Below, piece after piece: positions 1-6,752 of a stretch of DNA of 16,529 bases (position 1 is the stretch's first letter; the number at the start of each line of letters is the position of its first letter). The notes under the pieces were generated by a model. It worked only from the letters and a program-made list of their open reading frames with translations. It did not search any database and had not been told where the DNA came from. The DNA lies in assembly GCA_018241455.1 (NCBI GenBank), contig JAFEDW010000014.1:1-16529 (forward strand), given 5' to 3'. Origin of the DNA: Pseudomonadota bacterium (GTDB taxonomy: Bacteria; Pseudomonadota; Gammaproteobacteria; Steroidobacterales; Steroidobacteraceae). The position numbers and the translations under genes are program-made.

Positions 1-258
1 ATCGCCGCGGTTGCCCATGTGATCCTCGTGCCGCATGTGCCCGTCGAGCATGTAGGTCACGGTCTCGAAGCCGCGATGCGGGTGCGGCGGAAAACCAGCG
101 ATGTAGTCGTCCGGATCGTCCGAGTAGAACTCGTCCAGCATCAGGAACGGATCGACGTGCACGCCGCGCTGGCTGCCCAGGCTCCGGCGCAGCTTCACGC
201 CGGCGCCGTCGGCCGTTGCGATCGATTCGATGATCTGTACCAGGTTGCGTGTCGTCAT
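1..258 (-). CDS. Pirin family protein, N-terminal part (truncated by window edge)
   Basis: The first 86 residues of a pirin-like bicupin protein are visible; the C-terminal part lies beyond the left edge. Pirins are cytoplasmic or nuclear Fe-binding cupins; some bacterial members oxidise quercetin, others act as redox-responsive regulators. The diagnostic block P-P-H-P-H-R-G-F-E-T-V-T-Y-M-L is present, and H59 and H61 correspond to the first two metal ligands of the H-x-H...H-x-E set; the other two are outside the window. The preceding M-L-D-E-F segment is also typical. The ATG at 258 follows a GGAG ribosome site with normal spacing. The azoreductase stop lies 19 nt upstream, so the two genes are probably co-transcribed. 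Family assignment is secure; substrate is not known. Confidence 0.9.
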   Translation of the reverse strand, partial: MTTRNLVQIIESIATADGAGVKLRRSLGSQRGVHVDPFLMLDEFYSDDPDDYIAGFPPHPHRGFETVTYMLDGHMRHEDHMGNRGD

Positions 259-277
259 GGTCGGTCTCCTGTAAAAG

Positions 278-883
278 TCAGGCCGCGATCTTTTCGATCT
301 CGGCCACCGCACTGGCAATGCCCGCCTGCCGGAAGTCCGCGCCGCGCGCCAGTCCTTCGGCGTAGACGAAAGTGACGTCGTCGATGCCGATGAAGCGCAG
401 GAAATCGCGCACGTAGCTGGTCTGCGTATCCAGCGGGGTGCCAGCATAAACGCCGCCGCGCGCGGCGAACACATACACCTTCTTGCCGGTCAGCAGCCCC
501 ACCGGACCCTGGTCGGTGTACTTGAAGGTGACGCCGGCGCGGGCGATGTGGTCGAAATAGGCCTTGAGCTGCGAGGGCACGCCGAAGTTGTACATCGGCA
601 GGCCCAGCACGATGACATCCGCCCGCTTGAGTTCGTCGATCAGCGTGTCCGAATACTCGACCACCGCCTGCTGCGCGGCGCTCCGGTCCTCGGGCTTCGC
701 GATGAAAGCGCCGAAGCGCTCGGCATCGAGGTGCGGCACCGAGGTGCCCGCGGCGACATCACGCACGCGCACTTCGACATCCGGGTGGCTGTTGCGATAG
801 GCGGCGACGAACTGGCGGGCCAACTGGCTGGACTGTCCGTTGCCGTTGTAGATGCTGGTGTTGATCTGTAGCAGCGTGGTCAT
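278..883 (-). CDS. azoR: FMN-dependent NAD(P)H azoreductase / quinone reductase
   Basis: A 201-residue flavodoxin-fold oxidoreductase, the same length as E. coli AzoR. The family uses NAD(P)H and FMN to reduce azo bonds and, probably physiologically, quinones by two-electron transfer in the cytoplasm. The N-terminal beta strand followed by Ser-rich phosphate loop (Q-I-N-T-S...S-S-Q-L), the FMN-ring segment around P-M-Y-N-F-G-V-P-S-Q-L-K and the following Y-F-D-H-I-A-R-A-G-x-T-F, and the late R-G-G-x-Y motif are all present. The open frame extends 26 codons upstream to 961, but the start at 883 is preferred: it has an AAGGAGA ribosome site and begins M-T-T-L-L-Q-I-N like relatives. It is divergent from a LysR regulator and followed by a pirin gene, suggesting a redox-stress operon controlled by that regulator (inference). 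Confidence 0.93.
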   Translation of the reverse strand: MTTLLQINTSIYNGNGQSSQLARQFVAAYRNSHPDVEVRVRDVAAGTSVPHLDAERFGAFIAKPEDRSAAQQAVVEYSDTLIDELKRADVIVLGLPMYNFGVPSQLKAYFDHIARAGVTFKYTDQGPVGLLTGKKVYVFAARGGVYAGTPLDTQTSYVRDFLRFIGIDDVTFVYAEGLARGADFRQAGIASAVAEIEKIAA

Positions 884-918
884 GGCACATCTCCTTCTTT
901 CGATGTGCCATTGAACTA

Positions 919-947
919 TTGATAGGATAGATAAAAAAGCATAATGT
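919..947 (+). promoter_or_regulatory. Candidate sigma-70 promoter for the lysR gene, in the azoR/lysR divergent region
   Basis: The 94-bp gap between the divergent azoR and lysR starts is the most AT-rich stretch of this end of the window. TTGATA at 919-924 resembles a -35 box. It is 15 bp from CATAAT (940-945), a good -10 match with a short spacer, or 17 bp from TAATGT (942-947), a poorer match with ideal spacing. Transcription would start near 953, downstream of the possible ATG at 948, which supports translation from 978. CTAT-TG-ATAG (917-926 region) is a short dyad that could form part of a LysR box. All assignments are by eye. Confidence 0.3.
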
Positions 948-977
948 TTGCCGTATACCAATCAGTTTTTTGAATAT

Positions 978-1901
978 ATGACTCAGCAACCGCGGATTTC
1001 GCTGGAACAGTGGCGCGCCCTGCTCGCGGTCGTCGACGCTGGCGGCTACGCGCAGGCCGCGGCCGCGCTGCACAAGAGCCAGTCGAGCGTCACGTACGCG
1101 GTGCAGAAGCTCGAGTCGCTCCTCGGCGTGAAGGCCTTCAAGGTCGTGGGCCGCAAGGCGCGGCTGACGCCCGGCGGCGAAGTGCTGTACCGACGGGCGA
1201 AATCACTGCTCGAGGAGGCCGGTGCGCTCGAGGGCGCGGCGGCCAGCCTCGCCGCCGGCTGGGAATCCGAACTGCGGATCGCGGCCGAGATCATCTTTCC
1301 CACCTGGCTGCTGCTGCATTGCTGCGCGCTGTTCGGCCAGGAACGACCGCAGATGCGCATCGAGCTGTACGAGACGGTGCTCGGCGGCACCGACGAGGCG
1401 CTGCAGCAGCGACGCGTCGACCTGGCCATCTGCTCGCAGATCCCGCCAGGATTCAGCGGCGATGCGCTGATGCGGCTGCGGTTCATCCCGGTGGCGCACC
1501 CCTCGCATCCCTTGCACCAGCTCGGGCGCGAACTCACGCTGCAGGACCTGCGCCGGCACCGGCACGTGATCATCCGCGACTCCGGCAGCCAGCGGCGCAG
1601 CGGCAGCTGGCTGGGCGCCGAGCAGAGCTGGACCGTGAGCCAGAAGGCCACGTCGATCCACGCCGTCAGCATCGGCGCGGGATTTGCGTGGTACCCCGAT
1701 GACACGATCCGCGGCGAGCTCGAGCGCGGCGAACTGAAGCAGCTGCCGATGCGCGAAGGCAAGGAGCGTTCGGCCGAGCTCTACCTCGTGTATGCCGACC
1801 GCGACTACGCCGGCCCCGGCGCGCTCCGGTTGGCGCAGCTGCTGCGCGAACAGGTGGCGGAGCAGTGCCGCGCCGTGAAGGCTGGCCCCGCCGCTGGTTG
1901 A
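978..1901 (+). CDS. LysR family transcriptional regulator
   Basis: A 307-residue LysR-type regulator. The winged helix-turn-helix occupies about residues 7-67 (A-A-A-A-L-H-K-S-Q-S-S-V-T then Y-A-V-Q-K-L-E-S-L-L-G, followed by the wing with L-T-P-G-G). A coiled linker helix runs to about 90, and the remainder is the periplasmic-binding-protein-like effector domain (R-R-V-D-L-A-I-C-S pattern). The start at 978 is preferred over the in-frame ATG at 948, because the latter sits in the likely promoter and adds a non-family N-terminus; neither has a strong ribosome site. It is divergent from azoR with a 94-bp gap, the standard arrangement for a LysR protein controlling its neighbour and itself. The effector cannot be read from the sequence; quinone-like or aromatic compounds are a guess from context. 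Confidence 0.92.
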   Translation: MTQQPRISLEQWRALLAVVDAGGYAQAAAALHKSQSSVTYAVQKLESLLGVKAFKVVGRKARLTPGGEVLYRRAKSLLEEAGALEGAAASLAAGWESELRIAAEIIFPTWLLLHCCALFGQERPQMRIELYETVLGGTDEALQQRRVDLAICSQIPPGFSGDALMRLRFIPVAHPSHPLHQLGRELTLQDLRRHRHVIIRDSGSQRRSGSWLGAEQSWTVSQKATSIHAVSIGAGFAWYPDDTIRGELERGELKQLPMREGKERSAELYLVYADRDYAGPGALRLAQLLREQVAEQCRAVKAGPAAG

Positions 1902-2013
1902 GCTTACCCGCCGGTCGAACGCCGCCGCCGGCCGGGCACGACTTCGTCATCAACTGATTCAGCCGGAGGCGGCGCCGATCGCGCACAATGCGCCAACGCG
2001 CGGCGACCGCGTT

Positions 2014-2017
2014 GGAG
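2014..2017 (+). promoter_or_regulatory. Ribosome binding site favouring a TTG start for the TauE-family gene
   Basis: GGAG lies 6 nt before TTG at 2024. The in-frame ATG at 1988 has its only purine-rich match (GGAGG, 1965-1969) 18 nt away, too distant for normal initiation. The protein read from the TTG begins directly at the first membrane segment, as family members do. Confidence 0.55.
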
Positions 2018-2023
2018 CTGAAA

Positions 2024-2809
2024 TTGAATTGGCTGAATACACTGGCTGGCTTCGGCGTCGGCATCATGGTGGGCATCACCGGGGTCGGCGGCGGCTCGCT
2101 GATGACACCCATCCTGGTGCTGTTGTTCGGCGTCGCGCCCGCCTCCGCGATCGGCACCGACCTGTGGTTTTCGGCCACGACAAAGATCGTCGGCGGATCG
2201 ATCCACCACAGCCTGGGGGGCGTCGATTGGCAAGTGCTGCGGCGCATGTGGCTCGGCAGCCTGCCGACGGCGGTATTGACGCTGCTGTGGATGCACGCCG
2301 CAGGCATCACGCACACCAGGCCGCGTATCCTGTTGATCGCGCTCGGCGTCGTGTTGTTGCTGACCTCCGTGGCGATGCTGCAGATGGGCCGCGTGCAGTC
2401 GTACGCGCTGCGCCTGCACGCCATCTCGCCGAATAAATTTGCGTTCCTGCAACCGGTACTGACCGTGCTGGCCGGGGGCCTGCTCGGCTTCCTGGTCACG
2501 CTGACATCGGTGAGCGCCGGCGCACTGGGCACGGCGCTGCTGCTGTACATCTACCCCGTCCGCATGAAGCCCGCCCGGCTCGTCGGCACCGATATCGTGC
2601 ACGCCATCCCGCTGACGATCGTTGCCGGCACCGGCTACCTGCTGATGGGCAGCGTGAATTTCGTCCTGCTCGGCAACCTGCTGCTCGGTTCCATTCCCGG
2701 CATCGTCGTCGGATCGCTGCTGGCGAGCAAGGCGCGCGAAGGTGCGCTGCGCACAGCGATTGCATTCCTGCTCGTGGTCGTGGGAATCAAGCTGGTGCTG
2801 ACGCCCTGA
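2024..2809 (+). CDS. TauE/SafE family permease (putative sulfite/organic anion exporter)
   Basis: A polytopic inner-membrane protein of 261 residues from the TTG start (273 from ATG 1988). The opening segment with G-V-G-I-M-V-G-I-T-G-V-G-G-G-S-L-M-T-P is the TauE/SafE signature, repeated in degenerate form in the second half (V-T-L-T-S-V-S-A-G-A-L-G), consistent with the inverted duplication of this family. About seven to eight hydrophobic helices can be counted. Members are linked to export of sulfite, sulfoacetate or other organic anions, but the family is functionally diverse and no sulfur gene is nearby, so substrate is unassigned. The 1902-2023 stretch before it contains no convincing terminator or promoter. 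It is convergent with the kinase gene, whose stop is 18 nt away. Confidence 0.88.
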   Translation: MNWLNTLAGFGVGIMVGITGVGGGSLMTPILVLLFGVAPASAIGTDLWFSATTKIVGGSIHHSLGGVDWQVLRRMWLGSLPTAVLTLLWMHAAGITHTRPRILLIALGVVLLLTSVAMLQMGRVQSYALRLHAISPNKFAFLQPVLTVLAGGLLGFLVTLTSVSAGALGTALLLYIYPVRMKPARLVGTDIVHAIPLTIVAGTGYLLMGSVNFVLLGNLLLGSIPGIVVGSLLASKAREGALRTAIAFLLVVVGIKLVLTP

Positions 2810-2827
2810 CCCGGGAACGGGCGCGCA

Positions 2828-5593
2828 TCAGGCGTTCAGCCGCTGCCTGGGCTGGCACACGCACTTGACGCGCGTACCGCCGACCCGCCGGCGCCGGATC
2901 TCGATCGTGCCGCCGATCATGCGCGCACGGTAGCGCATGATCTTGAGCCCCATGCCGCGTGACTGCGCGCGGCCCTCGCCAAACCCCACGCCATCGTCGC
3001 TGACCGACAGTTCGAGCCGCCCGGCGCGTGCGCGCAGCGTGACCTGCACGCGCGCGGCATGCCCATGCCGGATCGAGTTGCTGATCGCCTCCTGCGTGAT
3101 GCGATACAGGTGGATCGCGGTGTCTTCGCTGATCTGCAGGTTGTCCGGCAGTGCGCGGCGCAGCCGCACCTGCACGCCGTAGGCGGCACGCGAACGGCTG
3201 GTGAGTTCCTCCAGCGCCGACCCGAGTCCGCCCTGGTCGATCGTGACCGGCGCGAGGCCGCGGGCCATCGCGCGCGTACTCTCGATGGCGTGATTGACGA
3301 GGCCGACGATGCCGTCGATCTGCGGCACCGCGGCCGGCGATTCGCGGCCGAGGCGCGTCGACACGCTGCGCAGCATCAGCGCCACGCCGGTGAGCTCCTG
3401 GCCGAGCCCGTCGTGCAGGTCGGTGCCGAGCCGGTGGCGCTCGCGGTTGGCGATATCGAGCACCTCGCGCTCCAGCTGCTTGCGCTCCGACACATCCTGC
3501 ACCACCAGCAGCCATTTCTGCCCACTGGTCAGCCCGATCGGCTCGGCGATCACCTCGCCGGTGAATTCGCTCCCGTCCGCGCGCCGGAACATCACGTCAC
3601 CGCGGTTGGAACGGCCGGAGAAGCGCTTCATCAGCCGGTCTACCTCCAGCGGCGCCGACTGATCGGCGCCACCGTGCGCGAGCAGGCTCCGCAGCGGACG
3701 GCCCAGGTGCTGCCCCGGTTCGCGGCCGAACATGCGGTCGAAGGCCGGATTCGTCAGCTCGATTCGCCCGGCCGGATCGATCAGCACGACGCCTTCGTTC
3801 ATCGTGTCGAGGATTTTCGCCTGCGTGCGCAGCTGCTCCTCGGCCTGGCGGCGCTGGTCCACGTCGATGCAGGCGCCGACCACGCGCCGCGCCCGCCCGT
3901 CCGCATCGCGTTCGACGACCCGCGCCCGCGTCTGCAACCACAGGTAGTGGCCGCGCACCGAGCGAAACCGGTATTCGGTCTCGATCGCGCCACGGCCGGT
4001 GTTGACGACCAGTTCGACATCATCGATGAGCCGCTGCCGGTCATCGGGATGCACGGCGGACAACAGGTCGGCCATGGTCGTGCGCTCGCCGCTCGACTTG
4101 ATACCCTTGCGCCGCGGCCAGTCGGACAGCCAGGTGAGCACTTCGGCCCCGACCTGCCAGTCCCACAGGCCGATGTCCGAACCGCCGACCGCGGCCTCCA
4201 GGCGGGCCTCGCTCTCGCGCAGCGAGTCCTCCATGCGCTTGCGCGTATCGATGTCGAGCGCCACGCCGACGATCTTCAGCGGCGCGCCGTCAGCGCCGCG
4301 CTCGACGACGCGGGCGATGTCGAGCAGCCAGCGATACTCGCCGTTCGGCTGTTGGATGCGTAACTCGTTCTCGAAGAATCCGGAACGGTCGTTGGGATCG
4401 GGCTCGAGGATGCGAGCGATCTTGCCGGCGTCGTCCGGATGCACGCTGCTGAGCCAGGTTTCCGTGCGTTCGCGCGCCGCTGCTTCGCTGAGTTCATAGC
4501 CGACGGCGCGGTGCCAATGCCGGTTGCCATGCAGCGTGTCGCTCGGCACGTCGTATTCCCACATCGGCAGCCGCGCGGCCTCGACGGTGAGCGAGTGCAG
4601 GTCTTCCGCCCGGCGCAGTGCCGCCGCGGTGGATTTCATCTCATCGACATCGATGCAGACACCGACATAGCTCGCCACACCCCCACCAGTGGCCCGCGCG
4701 GTACAGCGGCCCCGCTCGTGGATCCATCGCCAGCGGCCATCGCTGGCACGGATGCGGTAGTCGATTGCATAGTGATCCGTGCCGGCGGCCTGGCATTGCA
4801 GGTCAGAGGCGTTGTAGCGCTCGATGTCGTCCGGGTGAATCAGCTTGCGCCACGCACCCATCGCGTCGCTGCCGAGGTGCGGATCGACCCCGAAGCGTTT
4901 CGACCAGTCGTCGAACCAGCGACAGGTGCCATCGGCAAAATACTCCCACAGACCGATCTCGGTGCCCCATACGGCCGCGCCGAGGCGCGCTTCGCTGGCA
5001 CGCAGGCGTTCCTGATCGCGATGCCGCTGGATCACGAAGGCGGCCAGCAATGCCGCGAACTGGATCAACTCGAGTTCTGCCGGCGAGGGCTTGCGCGGCG
5101 TGCGATAGTAGATCGCCAGCGTGGCCAGCAAGGCCTGGTCGGCGTCGAACACCGGCATCGACCAGCAGGCGCGCAAGTCGTGGCCGACCGCGATCGGGGC
5201 GAAGCCGGCCCAGAGCGGTGATTGTTCGACGTCCTCGACGACCACCAGTTGGCGGCGCGCGGCGGCCGTGCCGCAGGATCCGCGCCCGTCGCCGATCGGC
5301 ACCGGATCGATGGCCTTGACGTAGTCGCCATGCAGGCTCGGCGCCGCCGCCGGCCGTAACAGGCCGGCTTCGGCATCGGCGAGCATGACGCTGCAGAGCA
5401 TGCCGTCGGCCCAGGTCTCGACGTAGTGGGCGAGTCCCTCGAGCAGCACGTTCAGCGGAGCGGCCGAACCAAGCAGCGCCAGCAGGCGGATCTGTGCGCC
5501 GAGGGATTCCGGTCCGAGGCCGGATTTCGGCGCGCGCCGGACAATGGCCTCGACCGAGGCAGACCAGTCGGTCTTTTCTGCTCGTCGCGCCAC
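2828..5593 (-). CDS. Soluble GAF / four-PAS sensor histidine kinase, NarX-type core
   Basis: A 921-residue kinase with no hydrophobic membrane segment, so it should sense a cytoplasmic signal. Domains by eye: GAF about 35-190 (with G-R-G-S-C-G-T-A-A near 103-111 and C107), PAS1 about 200-325, PAS2 about 335-455, PAS3 about 460-585, PAS4 about 592-705, then a HisKA_3 dimerisation domain with R-x-R-L-G-T-D-L-H-D-G-L-G-Q-E-L and phospho-acceptor H727. The HATPase has an N-box around I-S-N-S-I-R-H-G (N839), D-D-G-V-G-F (866-871) and G-M-G-L-K-I-M (880-886). PAS2 and PAS3 carry the H-P-D-D motif and each PAS ends in a PAC-like V-G-x-x-x-D-x-D segment. The start is GTG at 5593, 8 nt after the small upstream gene. 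The partner is almost certainly the NarL-type regulator two genes upstream. Ligand unknown; haem or flavin binding cannot be judged. Confidence 0.93.
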   Translation of the reverse strand: MARRAEKTDWSASVEAIVRRAPKSGLGPESLGAQIRLLALLGSAAPLNVLLEGLAHYVETWADGMLCSVMLADAEAGLLRPAAAPSLHGDYVKAIDPVPIGDGRGSCGTAAARRQLVVVEDVEQSPLWAGFAPIAVGHDLRACWSMPVFDADQALLATLAIYYRTPRKPSPAELELIQFAALLAAFVIQRHRDQERLRASEARLGAAVWGTEIGLWEYFADGTCRWFDDWSKRFGVDPHLGSDAMGAWRKLIHPDDIERYNASDLQCQAAGTDHYAIDYRIRASDGRWRWIHERGRCTARATGGGVASYVGVCIDVDEMKSTAAALRRAEDLHSLTVEAARLPMWEYDVPSDTLHGNRHWHRAVGYELSEAAARERTETWLSSVHPDDAGKIARILEPDPNDRSGFFENELRIQQPNGEYRWLLDIARVVERGADGAPLKIVGVALDIDTRKRMEDSLRESEARLEAAVGGSDIGLWDWQVGAEVLTWLSDWPRRKGIKSSGERTTMADLLSAVHPDDRQRLIDDVELVVNTGRGAIETEYRFRSVRGHYLWLQTRARVVERDADGRARRVVGACIDVDQRRQAEEQLRTQAKILDTMNEGVVLIDPAGRIELTNPAFDRMFGREPGQHLGRPLRSLLAHGGADQSAPLEVDRLMKRFSGRSNRGDVMFRRADGSEFTGEVIAEPIGLTSGQKWLLVVQDVSERKQLEREVLDIANRERHRLGTDLHDGLGQELTGVALMLRSVSTRLGRESPAAVPQIDGIVGLVNHAIESTRAMARGLAPVTIDQGGLGSALEELTSRSRAAYGVQVRLRRALPDNLQISEDTAIHLYRITQEAISNSIRHGHAARVQVTLRARAGRLELSVSDDGVGFGEGRAQSRGMGLKIMRYRARMIGGTIEIRRRRVGGTRVKCVCQPRQRLNA

Positions 5594-5601
5594 CGGGCCG
5601 G

Positions 5602-5859
5602 TCAGTGCTCCGTTTCCTCAGCGGCGGGCGGACGCGGCGCGACGAGCCTCGGTGTAGCTTGCGCCGACCGGGCAACCTGCCCCTTCCCGACCTCGACCAG
5701 GTCGAGCTCGAGCCGGCCGGCGAGGCGCACCAACGTCAGCAGCAGCGCGCCGAATTCGCGCTCGACGCGTTCGCGCGGCACACCGGTGCATTCATCGGCG
5801 TAGGCGCTGAGCAGATCCTTGAGGGTAGCCAGGGATACCGGCGTGGACCGATGAATCAC
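5602..5859 (-). CDS. Small conserved-looking helical protein between response regulator and kinase
   Basis: An 85-residue protein of unknown function. The frame stays open to a TTG at 5940 (112 residues, with a GGGAG nearby), but GTG at 5859 is chosen: it follows a perfect AGGAGG at 9-nt spacing, and the homologous region begins right after it. Residues 7-53 align without gaps to the C-terminal extension of the divergent STAS-like protein (20 of 47 identical, including K14, the P-R-E-x-V block at 28-32, E-F at 35-36 and A-G-x-L-x-x-D at 47-53). The segment is amphipathic and predicted helical; the last 25 residues are Pro/Ala-rich and probably disordered, ending acidic. Helix pattern faintly recalls MazG-type all-alpha proteins, but the metal-binding E-x-x-E/E-x-x-D set is not convincing. 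The kinase starts 8 nt downstream, so an accessory role in that system is inferred. Confidence 0.75.
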   Translation of the reverse strand: MIHRSTPVSLATLKDLLSAYADECTGVPRERVEREFGALLLTLVRLAGRLELDLVEVGKGQVARSAQATPRLVAPRPPAAEETEH

Positions 5860-5868
5860 GAGCTGCGA

Positions 5869-5874
5869 CCTCCT
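5869..5874 (-). promoter_or_regulatory. Strong ribosome binding site for the small gene
   Basis: AGGAGG on the minus strand, 9 nt before GTG at 5859, decides the start of the 85-residue protein. Immediately upstream is an alternating GC run (5875-5884) that could pair with CGCGCG at 5909-5914, placing a possible hairpin just before the ribosome site in the 100-nt gap after the response regulator. Confidence 0.6.
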
Positions 5875-5959
5875 GCGCGCGCGCATCGTGGCACAGGACG
5901 CGCGGTTTTTTGAACCCACAGGCACCGGTAAATCCTGCAATCTTGCTCCCTGCCCCGCG

Positions 5960-6631
5960 CTATTCGGGTGCGGTCAGGCCGTGCTGCACGGCAAATTTGA
6001 CCAGCCCGGCGAGCTGGTTCACGTGCAGCTTGTGCATCAGGCGGCTGCGATAGCTGTCAATGGTCTTGGGCGAGAGGTGCAGCAGCGCACCGATGCGGGT
6101 GCTCGAATAACCATCCACGACCAGGCGCAATACCTCACGCTCGCGCTTGCTCAGGCTGTCGAGCACGTCGGGGCCGGCACGCTCGCCGATGCCGTCGGCG
6201 ACGATTTCGGCCACCTTGCGGCTCAGGTAGCGGCGCCCCTGCTCCAGCGCGCGCACCGCGTCGATGATGTCGACGCTGGCCGATTCCTTGAGCAGGTAGC
6301 CGCGCACGCCCGCCTCCAGCGCCTCGAACACGTATTGCGCGCTGGAATGCATCGTCAGCATGACGATGCCCACGTCCGGCAGGCTGGCGCGGATCTCGCG
6401 CGCCGCATCGATGCCGCCCATGTCGGGCATCGAGATGTCCATGACGACAACGCGCGGCGCAAGCTGCAACACGCCATCCACGGCGGCGCGCCCGTTGTCA
6501 GCGGTGCCGACCACTTCCATGCCGTTTGCGCGCAGCAGCGACACCAGGCCCTCGCGCACGATGGCGTGGTCGTCCGCTACGAAAACCGTGGTCGACATGG
6601 GCGGTAGACTGCCCGCAACCGGCCACGGCAT
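5960..6631 (-). CDS. NarL/FixJ (LuxR-type) response regulator
   Basis: A two-domain response regulator. Numbered from the internal ATG at 6598 (212 residues), the receiver has acidic pair D9-D10, phospho-acceptor D54 in V-V-M-D-I-S-M-P-D-M, T82 and K104 in L-L-K-E-S. The LuxR-type helix-turn-helix covers about 147-207 (L-S-K-R-E-R-E-V-L-R-L-V...L-S-P-K-T-I-D-S-Y-R). Phosphorylation by the downstream kinase should allow dimerisation and DNA binding. The start is uncertain: ATG 6598 gives the family-typical N-terminus M-S-T-T-V-F-V-A-D-D but has no ribosome site, whereas ATG 6631 adds 11 residues and has GGGAG at 7-nt spacing; the latter is used here. The open frame continues to 7189, but that part runs antisense to the next gene. 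It heads the operon with the small protein and kinase. Confidence 0.94.
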   Translation of the reverse strand: MPWPVAGSLPPMSTTVFVADDHAIVREGLVSLLRANGMEVVGTADNGRAAVDGVLQLAPRVVVMDISMPDMGGIDAAREIRASLPDVGIVMLTMHSSAQYVFEALEAGVRGYLLKESASVDIIDAVRALEQGRRYLSRKVAEIVADGIGERAGPDVLDSLSKREREVLRLVVDGYSSTRIGALLHLSPKTIDSYRSRLMHKLHVNQLAGLVKFAVQHGLTAPE

Positions 6632-6638
6632 GCAAGAA

Positions 6639-6643
6639 CTCCC
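6639..6643 (-). promoter_or_regulatory. Ribosome binding site supporting the upstream start of the response regulator
   Basis: GGGAG on the minus strand lies 7 nt before ATG 6631, whereas no purine-rich site precedes ATG 6598. It favours a regulator with an 11-residue N-terminal addition before the conserved receiver domain. Confidence 0.45.
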
Positions 6644-6696
6644 TACACCCCAGGACCAATGTTCCCGGCATAAACCGCAGCCGCCGGTGGGGAAAC

Positions 6697-6711
6697 TTGG
6701 AGCGTGTCCAA
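6697..6711. promoter_or_regulatory. TTGGA-N5-TCCAA dyad in the divergent regulator/STAS promoter region
   Basis: A perfect 5+5 bp inverted repeat with a 5-bp spacer lies in the 121-bp gap between the response regulator and the divergent STAS-like gene. Position and size suit a binding site for a dimeric helix-turn-helix protein such as the NarL-type regulator itself, but arms this short occur by chance; a single copy is seen. I could not settle -35/-10 boxes for either direction. Confidence 0.25.
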
Positions 6712-6752
6712 AGCCGTACGACAGTTTATTCAGGTAGTGGTTGCCAACGGCC

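Noticed and set aside
2810..2821. CCCG-GGAA-CGGG hairpin between the convergent TauE-family and kinase genes as a terminator
   Set aside because: The stem is only four base pairs and no U-run follows on either strand.
5602..5859. Assignment of the small protein to the MazG pyrophosphohydrolase group
   Set aside because: The helix pattern is suggestive, but the E-x-x-E and E-x-x-D metal-binding sets cannot be identified; similarity to the STAS-like protein's C-terminus is far better supported.
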